DNA of 64,000 bases from Druceiella hillmani (taxonomy: Eukaryota > Arthropoda > Insecta > Lepidoptera > Hepialidae): assembly GCA_039881145.1 (NCBI GenBank), contig JAYKKI010000052.1, positions 10,485,001-10,549,000 of the forward strand. Direction: 5' to 3'. Below, one piece after another: positions 1 to 11,759 of the stretch (the first letter of the stretch is position 1; every line of letters starts with the position of its first letter). A program made the translations under genes and the position numbers. A model generated the notes under the pieces. That model saw only the letters and a program-made list of their open reading frames with translations, searched no databases and was not told where the DNA came from.

Positions 1-135
1 GAGATGTATGCGGGTTAATATGATTTATTAGTTTACCAAATAGCAACAGGCAGTCAAACAAGTGTCACAGCTATTGAGATGTATGCGGGTTAATATGATT
101 TATTAGTTTACCAAATAGCAACAGGCAGACAAACA
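1..135. repeat. Two-copy 75-bp tandem duplication
   Basis: The first 75 bases are repeated from position 76 with one or two substitutions; the second copy is incomplete and ends near 135. The first copy may continue left of the window, so the array could be longer. The sequence just after it (about 150-197, ending in a stretch around cttataagggttc) resembles a dispersed insect repeat tail. Confidence 0.9.
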
Positions 136-640
136 AGTGAGTCATCTTATAAGGGTTCAGTTTTTCGTTTGAAGGTACGAAAAACTAAAAACTTAACAAA
201 ATAGTATAAAAACTTCAATACCGTATATTATGTAATTATAAAATATACAAAATTTTTTCATAGTTTTGGAGATTATTAATCAATGAAAAATTGAAAATGG
301 ATTAATTTTTTTAATTAATTTTAATCTTCAAAAATAAAAATGATAAGGCTCTATTTTTGTAGCTCTGTCTGTCTTATTATCATCAAACACATTTCATTAA
401 AATGTATGTGATGTAACACTTTATAAACAAATCATGATATTTGGTACATTTGATGTTATAAATAAGAAAATTTACAGTTTTGAACAAAGTAGAAACACGC
501 TTTTGTAACGAAAGGACCCATTGCGATGGATCAAATGAGCCCAAATTCGATGGGTTTCCTTTAACCATTAAGAAATTTCCATAACCAGTCTCCAGACTCC
601 AGCATAAGACCCTCCAGGTTATATAATATAACCAAAGGGT
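136..640. other. AT-rich intergenic stretch
   Basis: No gene-like ORF, RNA gene or clear transposon end was seen. The left 60 bases look like a decayed dispersed repeat tail; the rest is A/T-rich unique-looking sequence. Confidence 0.6.
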
Positions 641-1250
641 TCATTTTCATATGGACGTTCGTACAAAAACGGACAATTGTATTGAGGACAGAGATTTTAG
701 TCGAAGTAAATACGATGTATTTATCTCCAAGCAGGTACTAACTTCAGTAGTATTTGCAATTTTTCTTGTGATTGATTTAGTCGCGATATATACGACGATA
801 TTCACGATATTCACCTCAACTAGAGGCACTATTTTCAGTATTTCTCCGCTTTTGTTGCGATTGATTTAGTCGAGGTAAATATCATATATTCGCCTCGACT
901 AAAGGCACTAACTTCAGTATTCACCATTTTTCTTGCGATTGATTTAGCTTAGATAAATATAATATAATCACCTCGACACAAGTCACTAACTTCAGTAGTA
1001 TTCACCGTTTTTGTTGCGATTTATTTACTCGTGATAAATACAATATATTCACCTCGACTAAAGGAATTAATATCAGTAGCAGTCACCATTTTTGTTGCGA
1101 TTAATTTAATCGCGATAAATACAATATATTCAGTAGTATTTGCCATTTTTGTTGCTATTGATTTAGTCGATGTAAACATCATATATTCCCCTCGATGCAA
1201 GGCACTAATGTCGTTTTTGTTGCCTTTGATTCAGTCAAAATAAATATTAT
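641..1250. repeat. Degenerate ~80-bp tandem array
   Basis: A motif of the form ttgttgcgattgatttagtcg followed by a run near atattcacctcgactaaagg recurs near 690, 764, 853, 933, 1011, 1093, 1150 and 1214. Most spacings are close to 80 bp, with two shorter ones. Copies differ at many positions, so the array is old. Short ORFs through it are by-products of the repeat. Confidence 0.85.
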
Positions 1251-2839
1251 ATAATATTTTAATACAAATGTTTCAAACAACGTACGTACTTGAAACACTT
1301 CTTTTAAAAGTTTAGCTCCTTCTCGGATTTTTATTTTATTTTTATAACCGAAACCTTTCGTACAATAAAAAAATATTTGCCTAAGTATTTATAATGAACT
1401 TCCACAATCTTAAAAATAAAATATGTAAATACATGAAAAATCCGAAACGGTAACTGATATAATTAGCATTTGTACGCTGGACGTCCACAACATAGCTCGT
1501 AGCATTACAGGATTTATTTAAATATGATAAAACCGAAAATATCAGTAATTAGCATCGAGAATATTCATTATTGAATATTGAAATGAGGTTTATTAATTTT
1601 ATTTTACAAAACGTGTGTTATTTTAATGTAAATAGATACTACAATAATATTCAAATATTTTTTTTTAATTTTTATTACGTCATTTCGTTTCTCTATAATA
1701 AAAACTATGCCCAGCTAAAAAATAAAAGTCCAATGGGATATTATTTTGATCTCCGGAAATATTCCGTCCAAGTTTGTGTTTTACATAGAAAAGTATGAGA
1801 CAGAAAATATTTTCCAAGAAATTTGTCATATCAGAATTAAAAGAAGTAGGAAAGAAAAGAAGGGAAACAATCATATTGTTTTTTATGTAATCACTAAAAA
1901 AAGTTTTTTATAATTTACTAAAATAAGATAGTACTTATCTGCAAGAAATATATTCGTCGGGCTGCCCGTCACTTTCTCATTTTCTATAGTTTTAAACCTA
2001 CGTCCACGAAATTTTCCAAGTAAATACTTCAGGTAATAGAAATATTAATTAATATGTAGCGAAATATTGTAAGAAAATTGAGATGATAATTTTGAGAGGG
2101 TGCAGACATACGTTTTTTGCGCATCCCTTAGAATGAAATGTCATTCGACAAGTCTTGAAATTTACAAATAAAGTTATAATTCTATTTAATTTTTTTTTCC
2201 ATAAGTATGCTACGTTCGTGAAATATTAAACATTAAAAATGAGTTACAATGTACCACCTCCAATTTTCAAATCATTGATTTGAAAATTCTGAAAATGCGT
2301 TAGGTACTAGCATTTATTTAGAAGTTTCGATCAACTTGTAGCTTAGACAATTTGCAATAACGGTCCAATTTAATTTTTTGTATTGTTCCTAGAATGCTAC
2401 GTATTGCACTGATTTCTTTTTACACGATTGCCAAAGAAGAGTGTATTATTTCCTCATGGTGCCGAAACGGCTCAACTGATTTTAATAAATGGAAAGCACT
2501 GAATAGAAATTTATGTTAAAAAATAAATTTTATTTATTAAATTTTCATAGTAGTTCCGAACCCTTATATTTAAATCCATGACGTCCTACAGCAGAACCAA
2601 CGGGGAGTATGAAAATTTAATTAAAAAAATATCTATTTAGAGAAAATAGAAGCTACTGAGAGCAGTCCATAATTGGAATTACAAATCTACTGTTACTCCT
2701 TACTTTTTTGTTTTCAGTTCCACTTTGTCACGCAGTCGCGTTTTAATTTTTTTTTAATTATTAATGAAATTTATAAGTAATAATACTCACGTGAAATTCG
2801 GAATAAGAAGAAATGTTTTTCTCTCATATGTTGCTTTTG

Positions 2840-2945
2840 ACTATAAACCATTACCATACAAAATTTCATCCAAAAATTCCTCCAGCAGATTTTGCGTGGT
2901 TGATGCACAAAATAACAAACAGACCGACAAAAATTGAAAAAAAAG
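2840..2945. repeat. Dispersed repeat tail (LINE/SINE 3'-end-like)
   Basis: The order 'tacaaaatttcat', then 'ccagcagattttgcg', then 'aacaaacagaccgac' is typical of the 3' tails of short retroelements scattered through many insect genomes. No ORF is attached. Assignment rests on general resemblance only. Confidence 0.4.
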
Positions 2946-3214
2946 TTTTTCAGCTTCTATTATAATCCTATACATAAAATATTTTCTGTATATAAAATAT
3001 TTTACTGGGTTACAATTTTATTATATGTATAGATCATACATTATTTCTGTCATTCTGGAGATACTACAAAACAATTTATTTGCAATTAATCATTTTTATT
3101 CAATTAAACATCTTAAAGAAATACGAAAATATATTATAAACTCTATATTATTACATAACGAACTATGTAAGTTTCATTTTTAGTGTTTCATGGCGAAATT
3201 GCGAAAAAGGAACA

Positions 3215-3370
3215 CTAATGAAATCATTTCGGTGTCCGTCCGTCCGGCCATCTGTCACAGGCGATTATCTCAGAAATTATTCGACCTAATAATTTGAAAT
3301 TTAGCACGGAAATTGAGTATGATAGCATAGTGATAAACATGAGGTAATAAAAAGTTAAATTTTGATTCTG
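3215..3370. repeat. Dispersed repeat with CTCAGAAA...GACCTA motif
   Basis: A gtccgtccgtccgg block is followed by tctcagaaattattcgacc and ttgaaattta. Related strings occur at about 51,215-51,245, 51,455-51,490 and 60,930-60,975 in this window, so this is a dispersed family. No coding potential is visible. Confidence 0.45.
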
Positions 3371-3752
3371 GGGTTAATTTCAGGTGGTACATGGAGATGT
3401 AAAAAAAATTATTCCAAAGTTATACTGTAGAAAATGCCAAATGATCACTTATTGAAGCACGACTTCAAGAATACATATGAAATATTTTCCATGAATTTTT
3501 TAAACATTTCTCGGGAAAAGCTTAAAAATTGCTGTTCCTTTTCACCAAAAAGGTCAGGAAAATCAGAAAAATCGCTCAGAAAAATCAGAAAAAAATAATG
3601 AACATTGAGAATTGGGTATAAATTTAATGAAAATTAAAAGTATTGAAGAATTATAGCACTATTAATTGTTATAAACTAATTGTTTATTTCTTTACAACTG
3701 CTGAACCATTAATTTTAGAGAAAAAAAATACTTCTAACGGTATAAAAAATAT

Positions 3753-4330
3753 CGTTTTTCAAAATCGCACTTTGCCTCACACGTTTTTCAACATTGTAAT
3801 TTACCTCACACGTTTTTCAAAATTATACTTTACCTCACACGTTTTTCAACATTGTAATTTACCTCACACGTTTTTCAAAATTATACTTTGCCTCACACGT
3901 TTTTCAACATTGTAATTTACCTCACACGTTTTTCAAAATTGTACTTTGCCTCACACGTTTTTCAACATTGTAATTTACCTCACACGTTTTTCAAAATTAT
4001 ACTTTACCTCACACGTTTTTCAACATTGTAATTTACCTCACACGTTTTTCAAAATTATACTTTGCCTCACACGTTTTTCAAAATTGCACTTTGTTCACAC
4101 GTTTTTCAAAATTGTAATTTGCCTCACACGTTTTTCAAAATTGTACTTTGCCTTACACGTTTTTCAAAATTGTACTTTGCCTCACACGTTTTTCAAAATT
4201 GTACTTTGCCTCACACGTTTTTCAAAATTGTAATTTGCCTCACACGTTTTTCAAAATTGTACTTTGCCTCACACGTTTTTCAAAATTGTACTTTACTCAC
4301 ACTTTTTTCAAAATCGTAATTTGGCTCAGT
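3753..4330. repeat. 29-bp satellite, about 19 copies
   Basis: The unit is cctcacacgtttttcaa followed by a 12-base variable end (acattgtaattta or aaattgtactttg types). From 3775 to about 4060 the two variants alternate, giving a 58-bp dimer; after that, single units dominate. Because 29 is not a multiple of 3 and the unit lacks stops in all three plus-strand frames, reading cycles through the frames and gives four overlapping spurious ORFs of 83-95 residues. Two units (near 4092 and 4295) carry small deletions. Confidence 0.95.
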
Positions 4331-5379
4331 CAAAACGTTCCCCACTCAGCTCCGTATACGAGTATATATGATGTAATACGGCATTGGTGCCGTCGGTGAA
4401 GAATAGCGCAGTCGGAGTGCATTAATATCAATATATAAGTGGAGTCTAATGGAACGGGATGCTAATTGAACAAGTATAACTGCAAGTTATACTTGCATAA
4501 GAAAAGGTAAAACAATTCTCATAAAACAATTCTTAGTATCGCTAGCTGAAATCTCCTTGTAATATTTTTCTGGGTTATGAAGGTATTAAAGTATAAGAGT
4601 TCTTCACAGAGATGTCTCTCAAGTATCCGTGTTCTCAAAGATTCCGCAAGAAGACTCGTATTTTGCCTACACAATTTTCTCATCATAAATTTGAAAGCAG
4701 TATCCACAGTTAACAGACTGGACCGATTTTTCTATTTTTATAAGTCTTTGAAGCATGATATATAAAACGAAACACCTCCAGGGTATTTCATGGGCAGTGG
4801 GATGTTTACGGGTCATGTATAATGACACTAATCTCTCAATATCAAATGAAGACTTAGGCTCATGAAACATTAATAACTCGTGTTCACGTATCACGGCTTA
4901 TACTATGGCACATGTCTCCACATTATGGATCAAAGAGGTGTTCTCTTCACTAAATTTATTCTGACATACCCTTTCAATGTAATTTATCAGCATCGGTATG
5001 GCTAATGCATGCGCATGTAGAAATGTAATCACGAAAGAAAGCTTTCTTACGCTTTCGTACGCTTATGTACTATACACAAAAGAAGAAATATTGACATATA
5101 ATAAACACATAACATAATAGTTATATATAATACCCACGATTAAAAATTGCAACAAGCGCTAAATAAAAACAGCATTCATAAGTACTATTAATCACAAAAA
5201 AACAGGTTAATACTGGCATCAATCATCCAACAGGTCCGCAATAAATTCCAAAACCGCCCGTGGCTTGTTTTGAACAAAAATAACGATGCAATTACTTGGC
5301 AAAAACAACTAAATATAATGCTAAGGAGAAAGGCATTGCATTCTCACAACAATTACGCAGATAAAGAACTAACAGCGGC
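4331..5379. other. Intergenic stretch, no gene recognised
   Basis: Two adjacent short minus-strand reading frames (4667-4894 and 4519-4707) were considered but match no family I know and lack a gene structure. A perfect 11-bp-arm hairpin with a 3-base loop lies at 4471-4495 (caagtataact / agttatacttg). Confidence 0.5.
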
Positions 5380-5545
5380 AGTTGAAACGCTCAATTACGA
5401 CGGCGGACCATTAGGAAGCGGCCGGTCGGCGGGGCTTAGAGCCAAATCGGGAATGCGGCTCCACCTTTTGGCCAGTAAATAAATGTTAAGACCCTTTCCG
5501 TGTAGCTCTCAGTTGTTTCGGAGTCGTGCATGGAATGTACGACAT
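5380..5545. other. GC-rich island A
   Basis: This stretch is distinctly richer in G, C and CpG than its surroundings (for example ggaagcggccggtcggcggg near 5415-5435) and has no repeat structure. A 70-residue ORF crosses it but resembles nothing known. It may be a constrained non-coding element; that is inference from composition only. Confidence 0.35.
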
Positions 5546-7489
5546 TTCAACACTTTGTTAGCGTAGCTTAGTTTGTTTAGACTTCCTAAAACGTATACGC
5601 GTACGTTCTGCATACAATGTGGCTATCTATTATCATTAATAATGTCGAACTACTATTATAGTTACTTAGACTTTTGGAGTTTATTCCGTAAAAATAGATT
5701 TTCATGTATAGCGCCCGGTATGAAGTTTTATGAGGAGTAAAATTAGAAAATTCAGAGCGTACGAAGTTCAGAGCATTAAAAAAGTATAACCGTTAGGCGA
5801 ACTCTCCGCGCAACATTTCTGCACATCTTTAGAGTGAGATATCAATATGTTTGTTTGACATTTTCTTATGGCACAATAGCAATGATGGAGTACGACACAC
5901 ATATTGCCATTTTCTTATGGCTTAATCGCAATGACGGAGGGTGACACACATAGTTTACTATCGTTCGCTTATATCAAGATATAATCATTAAATGTCATTA
6001 TGTGTGAATATTTGGTGTCTTCTATCCTTCAAATTAAAGTCTCTCTTAATTTTAACTTCTTTGTCCGACGTTACTTGAAGTTTTTAATTTTGTTGTATAA
6101 ATTTGATCTTGTTCATTTGTGTTTTACTTAAAAATAATTATATTGTCAGCTTTTTTATTAGAGAATTTATACATTAACATTTATTGATATTGATATTTAT
6201 ATTTATACACAGTGTTACCTATTTTACACGTTCCAAGACGATCGTACTTAAGGAGTAAACTGCAGTCGCGCTTCGGAGCTGACACGTACAATTTGTTTTG
6301 TTACCAGAGCGTTACCATATCTGATATATACCATAAGTAAATTTCTAATAAAACTGAACCACAAAATCTGTAATAGATATCTTCAGCAGTTGGAGCTTAA
6401 TTATAAACAACTACCTTTTTATGGTGAATTCGCTTGCATGCATATCAAACTAGCCCTTGCCCGCGGCTTCACCTGCGTAGTATTAGGAAAATTTGAAAAA
6501 AATATTTTTTAAAGAAACAGGTACAGATTTTAAACAAGCAAGTTATGTAGTTATGTAGTAAATATTTACTGACCTAACTTGAACATTTGCAGACCTAACT
6601 TGAAGATAATTTGCAGACCTAACTTGAACATTTTTTCTTGGCTCAGTGCGGCGCACCGCGTGAATTATGCGATGACAGTAATGATTCAAATACCTTGCAA
6701 TAAATAAGCCATGAATTTGGCATGTCAAATGGAATATGTTCCACTACTTTTAAAGATTAAATTAAATAACAGAGCATTCAGTTTTTTGCGCGCGAGCACA
6801 ATTTTTTTAGCGTTTACGATCATTGCTCTTCCCGTGTAGATTACTGCGTTATTAATGTGTCTTTTAATCTAGCATGTATATTATCTTTATGCAAAATCTC
6901 ATTCGTTTAGCCATTTAAACATGAATGAAAAACAAGCAAGCAAAATTAACAGACAACGTTCCACATTTATTATAGGTATTAGTCGGGATTTCTTGCTTTG
7001 GAGGCTGCGTTAAGATACGTACATAATTGGCTAAACAGAACAAATAAAGCAAGCTGTTCGTTACAAAAGTTTTTAAACAGAAGTAGGGATACAGTTCACT
7101 CTTGGCGCTGTATAAATTGTGCCTTGTTATACTTTTCTATATTTAAGAAATAATTTTCTGTTTGAAAAATAAACGTGGGTGCTATTGTACGAGAGTCTTT
7201 TCTATATCTCCTAATAATAAGTAATTTGCGAATACTACATCAGAAATATAGTATTCTTACAAAACCTAACATACAAATAATGCTACATCTCCTGATAATA
7301 AGTAATTTTGCGAATATTACATCACAAAATTCTTCACAGAAATAACATTTTAAAAATACAGTATTCTCAAAAAATCCCATGGTTACATATAATGGTAACC
7401 CTAATAATGAAAACCCAAAGAGTCGTCCCTATAATAACCTTCCGTTGAAGAAGGGATAGCGAGATAGAAGCTAAATTAATATATATAAA
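5546..7489. other. AT-rich intergenic stretch with small local duplications
   Basis: Contains a 57-bp direct duplication at about 5863-5960 (ttttcttatggc units), a dispersed repeat tail on the minus strand near 6440-6485 (cttgcccgcggcttc), three copies of gacctaacttgaa at 6571-6630, and a decayed duplication around an ataataagtaattt motif at 7205-7345. No gene was recognised. Confidence 0.55.
6440..6485 (-). repeat. Dispersed retroelement tail motif
   Basis: On the minus strand this reads as gaagccgcgggcaagggctag, a motif that closes many short dispersed repeats in insect genomes. A decayed relative on the plus strand lies near 60,405-60,442 (acgcgaacgaagtcgcg). Only the tail is recognisable. 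Confidence 0.45.
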
Positions 7490-7493
7490 TGTA

Positions 7494-7494
7494 T

Positions 7495-7573
<79 letters not shown>
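7494..7573. repeat. Compound (AC)n-(AT)n microsatellite
   Basis: About 18 bases of AC repeats run directly into about 60 bases of AT repeats. ORFs rich in alternating Tyr-Ile on the minus strand come from this repeat. Confidence 0.97.
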
Positions 7574-7577
<4 letters not shown>

Positions 7578-8202
7578 AAATATAATTATTTAAAACCCAA
7601 ATACATTCTTACAACGATAGATAGTACGACTAAAATAAAACAATACACTTTATACTTTAAGAATAATGGTTAATTAATTAAACGCAAAAATATAATAAGT
7701 TCACACTGAATTTGACAATTAATATAAGATTGACAGATATGCGTAATAATTAAATACAAGACACATTCAAAAACTTAATTTCGGCAACGAATACTTGGTT
7801 ACCAGGAGGATGACAAGATACACGCTTAACTAATTAATGCTCAGAGCGAATTGACTCCTACGGCTCCTTACTCAAAGTATTTATCAGGTAACGTTACTTT
7901 TTAAAAGAGCCAATTTATGTACTCGTACGTCATTAGACGTCACTTTTTATACAGCACAAAACAACCGTGTTAACCAAGATAACCAAATACAACCATTATA
8001 ACCAAGTCTACGCTTAAGGACAGCTGTAGTCTTTTCCAAAAATAAGTCTGTTTTAAGAAAATATAATCGGATTAAATTATAAATATTTACTTTTTTCTAC
8101 ATTTACTATTTTATAAAATCACATAAAACATAATTTAGGCTAAAATATTTACTTTTTTCCCAGAGTGCCTGGGAAAAACCCAACTTTTAATCCATGATCT
8201 GA

Positions 8203-8204
<2 letters not shown>
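7574..8204. other. AT-rich intergenic stretch
   Basis: No ORF, RNA gene or repeat of note was seen between two microsatellites. Confidence 0.6.
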
Positions 8205-8262
<58 letters not shown>

Positions 8263-8323
8263 GTGTGTATATATAATATTAATATATACATATTTATATA
8301 TATATATGATTTATACATAATTA

Positions 8324-8374
<51 letters not shown>

Positions 8375-8376
8375 AT
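8205..8376. repeat. Interrupted (AT)n microsatellite
   Basis: Two long AT runs (about 8205-8258 and 8328-8366) are separated by degenerate atatgtgtgtat and ttatacataattaa segments. The whole could fold into a long hairpin. Confidence 0.95.
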
Positions 8377-8604
8377 ATTTGCCTAATATTAAAGCCAATC
8401 GAAAACATTTTAGTATAATGAAATTAATAATGGGGTAGGGATTAGGGAACGAAAATGCCATAAAAATATAAAACTTGTCTTTTAGCATTACACATTTTTA
8501 TTTACGAACATTTTGATATCTGCATCTCTGGTTAAGTCTAAAATCACAGAAAAGTATGAGCACGACGCTTATCTTTTGAGTCGAAAATAAAAAGGCAATA
8601 ATGA

Positions 8605-9116
8605 CTGGCAATGATCATATATTATAGCGAACAATGATCATATATTATAAGAAAAAATAATCATACATCATGAAATATTATTTTGTCTCTGTATTATCAC
8701 TAACGTATTCATAATTGTGTAAATATCCTTATAAGCAGATTAAATGACATCATTCATTTCAAGTTCACTTCTAAGAAGGGAGTTGATAGTCTTTATAAAA
8801 TTGCTGTGGGTAAAAGAATCTTAAAACTAACCACAAATTTTAACAGGTCTTTCAAGATGTTACGATAATTTATCCAAATCTTGAATATATTTGGCGTTAA
8901 GTTTGTAGAAATTCATTATTCACAATTAAATGGAACTACGTGATCTAGTATTATTTCTACTTTCTTCAATTTCTTTACCACGGCCTAGGTTTAGTTGTAT
9001 TACATGAAATTGCTAATTGGCCACCTGAAGATCTTGTAATACAACGAAACCTAGGTCGTGATATAGAACTTAATGAAAGTAGAAATAATACTACATCAAG
9101 TAGTTTCATTTAATTG
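8605..9116. mobile_element. Palindromic ribozyme-bearing repeat, copy 1
   Basis: Terminal inverted repeats begin with caattaaatggaactac (8923) and end with gtagtttcatttaattg (9116), spanning 194 bp. Both arms carry an actttctt block and the cctaggt core. To the left, 8605-8922 is the reverse-complement match of 36,006-36,285, so the element is larger than the palindrome. No coding sequence is recognisable. The right arm holds a hammerhead-like motif; the left arm has lost part of the core. Class is uncertain: a Penelope-like pseudo-LTR or a non-autonomous ribozyme element is plausible. Confidence 0.75.
9021..9060 (+). ncRNA. Hammerhead-ribozyme-like motif (copy 1, right arm)
   Basis: Core box CTGAAGA lies at 9025-9031 and GAAA at 9046-9049. 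Stem II is CUUGU/ACAAC with its first pair lost (C opposite C). Stem III is the self-complementary ACCUAGGU, followed by cleavage-site C at 9057. Stem I is CAC/GUG, three pairs, then A instead of G. One extra U sits between the first core box and stem II. The lost pair suggests this copy is weakened. Confidence 0.45.
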
Positions 9117-9939
9117 TGTACTAAATTATTTTTAAGAGACGTATTCTAATTTATTCACGTCTAATACAAAATGTGAATGGAGGTAGTAACGAAATTAAAC
9201 TTACACTTCTCACTAATTCAAAATGTAAACCTTAAGCTAACGTAAAGCTTTAAGTTACTAAATAATTGCCAGTGTTGCCAACAAATAAACTCCGCAAAAC
9301 TACGTCTTACCGAAAGTTTGAACCGCCCGACCCACACCGTTTAACTCTTTCGAGCACGTTGTAGGGCGGACGGTGGTCGCTGCTTCTAATGTTTTATTAA
9401 TATTTATTTAAGTTAAATCTTCTCAATAACGTATTGTCAAAATAATTACTGAATAAAACACTTATCACGGTATTAACGTTCGTTTCCGTGAAATTTTATA
9501 ACCTAATTTCTCGACGTTACTCAAAAAAAGAATAATATGGAAAAAATAGTTCGTTCAAGTTTTTTTTATTCGAGTGATAAAAACGAAATTCTTACAGTAT
9601 CATTAATATTCTGCAGATGATTCTAGAAACTAAAAACTATAAATTATGCTCGTTCATAATGTTTGTCTCCTACAAAGTATCAATATCCTTATTAATATAA
9701 TAAAAATGAAAAGTTGTCTGTTTTATTGTTTGTTTGTCTTTCACTCATGCTAAAACAGCTGAGCAGAATTCAGTGACGTTTTGCATAAGATAACGTATAT
9801 TCTAAATTAAAAAATGGACTATATATTATAAAATGGTTTATTACACGTCACTTTAAACTTAAGCTTATTTCAAAGTCTCTGTTCAAAAATGTAAAGTCAA
9901 TACATACAATAAAATTGTAAAATTGGAATATTTGTATTG
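9117..9939. other. AT-rich intergenic stretch
   Basis: A modestly GC-richer patch at about 9300-9385 (gaaccgcccgacccacaccg) and a dispersed-repeat-like tail near 9715-9775 (tgtttgtttgtctttc, then aaaacagctgagcag) are the only structure seen. No gene was recognised. Confidence 0.5.
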
Positions 9940-11405
9940 AAGGTATTTATGAAACACCGTTGAATATACAATATTTACGACGTGAAAAAGTAATAGAACA
10001 CAAAAATATTGCATTTTAGTTTATTCCTTTGAGATTACATTTATTTATTTAAACATTATCAAAGTATTACTGAAGGAATTACGTATAATGAGGTTTTAAC
10101 TGATAGATTCTGTAGGACTGAAGATGGCATAAAAGTTTTGCTTTATTGCCATCAACCGATTTGAAAAAAGACATGGTAATTTGAAATTTCATGAAACACC
10201 GTTAAAGATACTTACAATATTTACCACATGAAAAAGTAATAGAACACAAAAATATTGCCTTTTGGTGTATTCCTTTAGGCTTATATTTATTTCTTTAAAC
10301 TTTATCAAAGTATCACAGAAGTAATAATGTATAATGATATGATAATTGATAGATTCTTTAGGACTGAAAGTAATATAAAAGCTTTGTTTTATTGCCATCA
10401 ACTGACTGGAAAAAAGACATAGTAATTTGAAATTTTATGAAACACTATTGAAGATATGATATTTACGACATGACAAAATAATAGAATACAACAATATTGG
10501 CTTTTGATATATTCCTTTGGGATTATATTTACTTTGTTTAAACTTCAACAAAGTACCACTGAAGGAATTATGTATAATGGGGTTTTAATTAATAAATTCT
10601 GTAAGACCGGAGATAACTCATAAGACTTACTTTATTGCCTTCAACCGACTTGAAAAAAGGCATGGTAATTTAAAATTTTATGAAACACAGTTGAAGATAC
10701 TTACAATATTTACGACATGAAAAAGTAACAGAACACAAAAATATTACCTTTTGGTATATTTATTTGGGGTTATATTTATTTGTTTAAACTTTATCAAAGT
10801 ATCACTGAAGGAATTATGTATAATGGGGTTTTAATTGATATATTCTGTAGGACCGGAGATAATATATAAGCTTTGCTCTAATGCCATCAACCGACTAGAA
10901 AAAAGACATGGTAATTTAAAATTTTATGAAACACCGTTGAAGATACAATATTTACGACATGAAAAAGTAACAGAACACAAAAATATTTCCTTTTGGTATA
11001 TTTCTTTGGGGTTATATTTATTTGTTTAAACTTCAACAAAGTGTCACTGAAGGAATTATGTATAATGGGGTTTTAATTGATAGATTATGTAGGACCGGAG
11101 ATAACATGTAAACTTTGCTTTATTGCCATCAACCGACTTGAAAAAAAACATGCTAATTTGAAATTTTATTAAACGCCGTTGAGCATACTTACAATATTTA
11201 CATGAAAAAGTAATAAAACACAAAAATATTGCCTTTTCGTATATTTCTTTGCGATTATATTTATTTGTTTAAACTTCATCAAAGTGTCACTGAAGAAATT
11301 ATATATAATGGGGTTTTAATTGTAGGACTGGAGATAACATATAAGCTTTGCTCTAATGCCATCAAACGACTAGAAAAAAGACATGGTAATTTAAAATTTT
11401 CGTAT
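9940..11405. repeat. ~244-bp tandem array, six copies
   Basis: The landmark gaaacaccgttgaagatac or a close variant falls at 9951, 10193, 10439, 10682, 10928 and about 11,170, giving spacings of 242-246 bp. Each monomer also carries ggggttttaattgatag and gccatcaaccgac. Copies are roughly 80-90% alike by eye. Short ORFs at 10,835-11,029 and 11,229-11,519 follow the repeat and are not genes. Confidence 0.92.
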
Positions 11406-11755
11406 AGAACATTTACTTGGAAATTTTTTTTTATTATGATTGTAAATGACATTACGTGTACTTTAATTTTAAATTTTACAGTTAATAAGATTTTCCAGAG
11501 GCATGGAAAATATTATTAAACATAAAATTGAAGGTTAAAGTAAACGAAGTCACAGGCGCCGTTAATGATAAATAAAATGTAAATTTGATTTTAAAGACCA
11601 CACTCCTTATCTCTCTCGTTGGGTTGTGCGAAATAATTTTTTTCACCTACATTTTTTTCATATCTATTTGAAAAGAGGTTAATTTTTTTAAATTCCAATT
11701 AAAATATTAGTTTAAAATATGTACTTTCAAAATGTCACGTACGTAGGTATAAAAC
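11406..11755. other. Spacer between two satellites
   Basis: A/T-rich sequence joining the 244-bp and 164-bp arrays; no feature recognised. Confidence 0.5.
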
Positions 11756-11759
11756 TGTA

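Larger units (their letters stand above)
1251..3640. other. AT-rich intergenic stretch with decayed repeat tails
   Basis: No coding region is supported. Two segments look like dispersed insect repeats: 2840-2945 (a catacaaaatttcatcc block followed by aacaaacagaccgac) and 3215-3370 (a gtccgtccgtccgg block followed by tctcagaaattattcgacc). The remainder is A/T-rich and unassigned. Confidence 0.55.

Noticed and set aside
3753..4330. CRISPR-like appearance of regular 29-bp repeats
   Set aside because: There are no unique spacers; the units are directly tandem, and the genome context is eukaryotic.
3643..4399. Four overlapping 83-95-residue ORFs with His-Thr-Phe-Phe periodicity
   Set aside because: They arise from the stop-free 29-bp satellite read in different frames; there is no independent coding evidence.
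4519..4894. Two adjacent minus-strand ORFs that could be one broken gene
   Set aside because: No recognised domain, no splice logic, and no supporting codon pattern; kept only as an unassigned stretch.
7367..8408. Minus-strand ORFs rich in Tyr-Ile
   Set aside because: Translation of AT and AC microsatellites.
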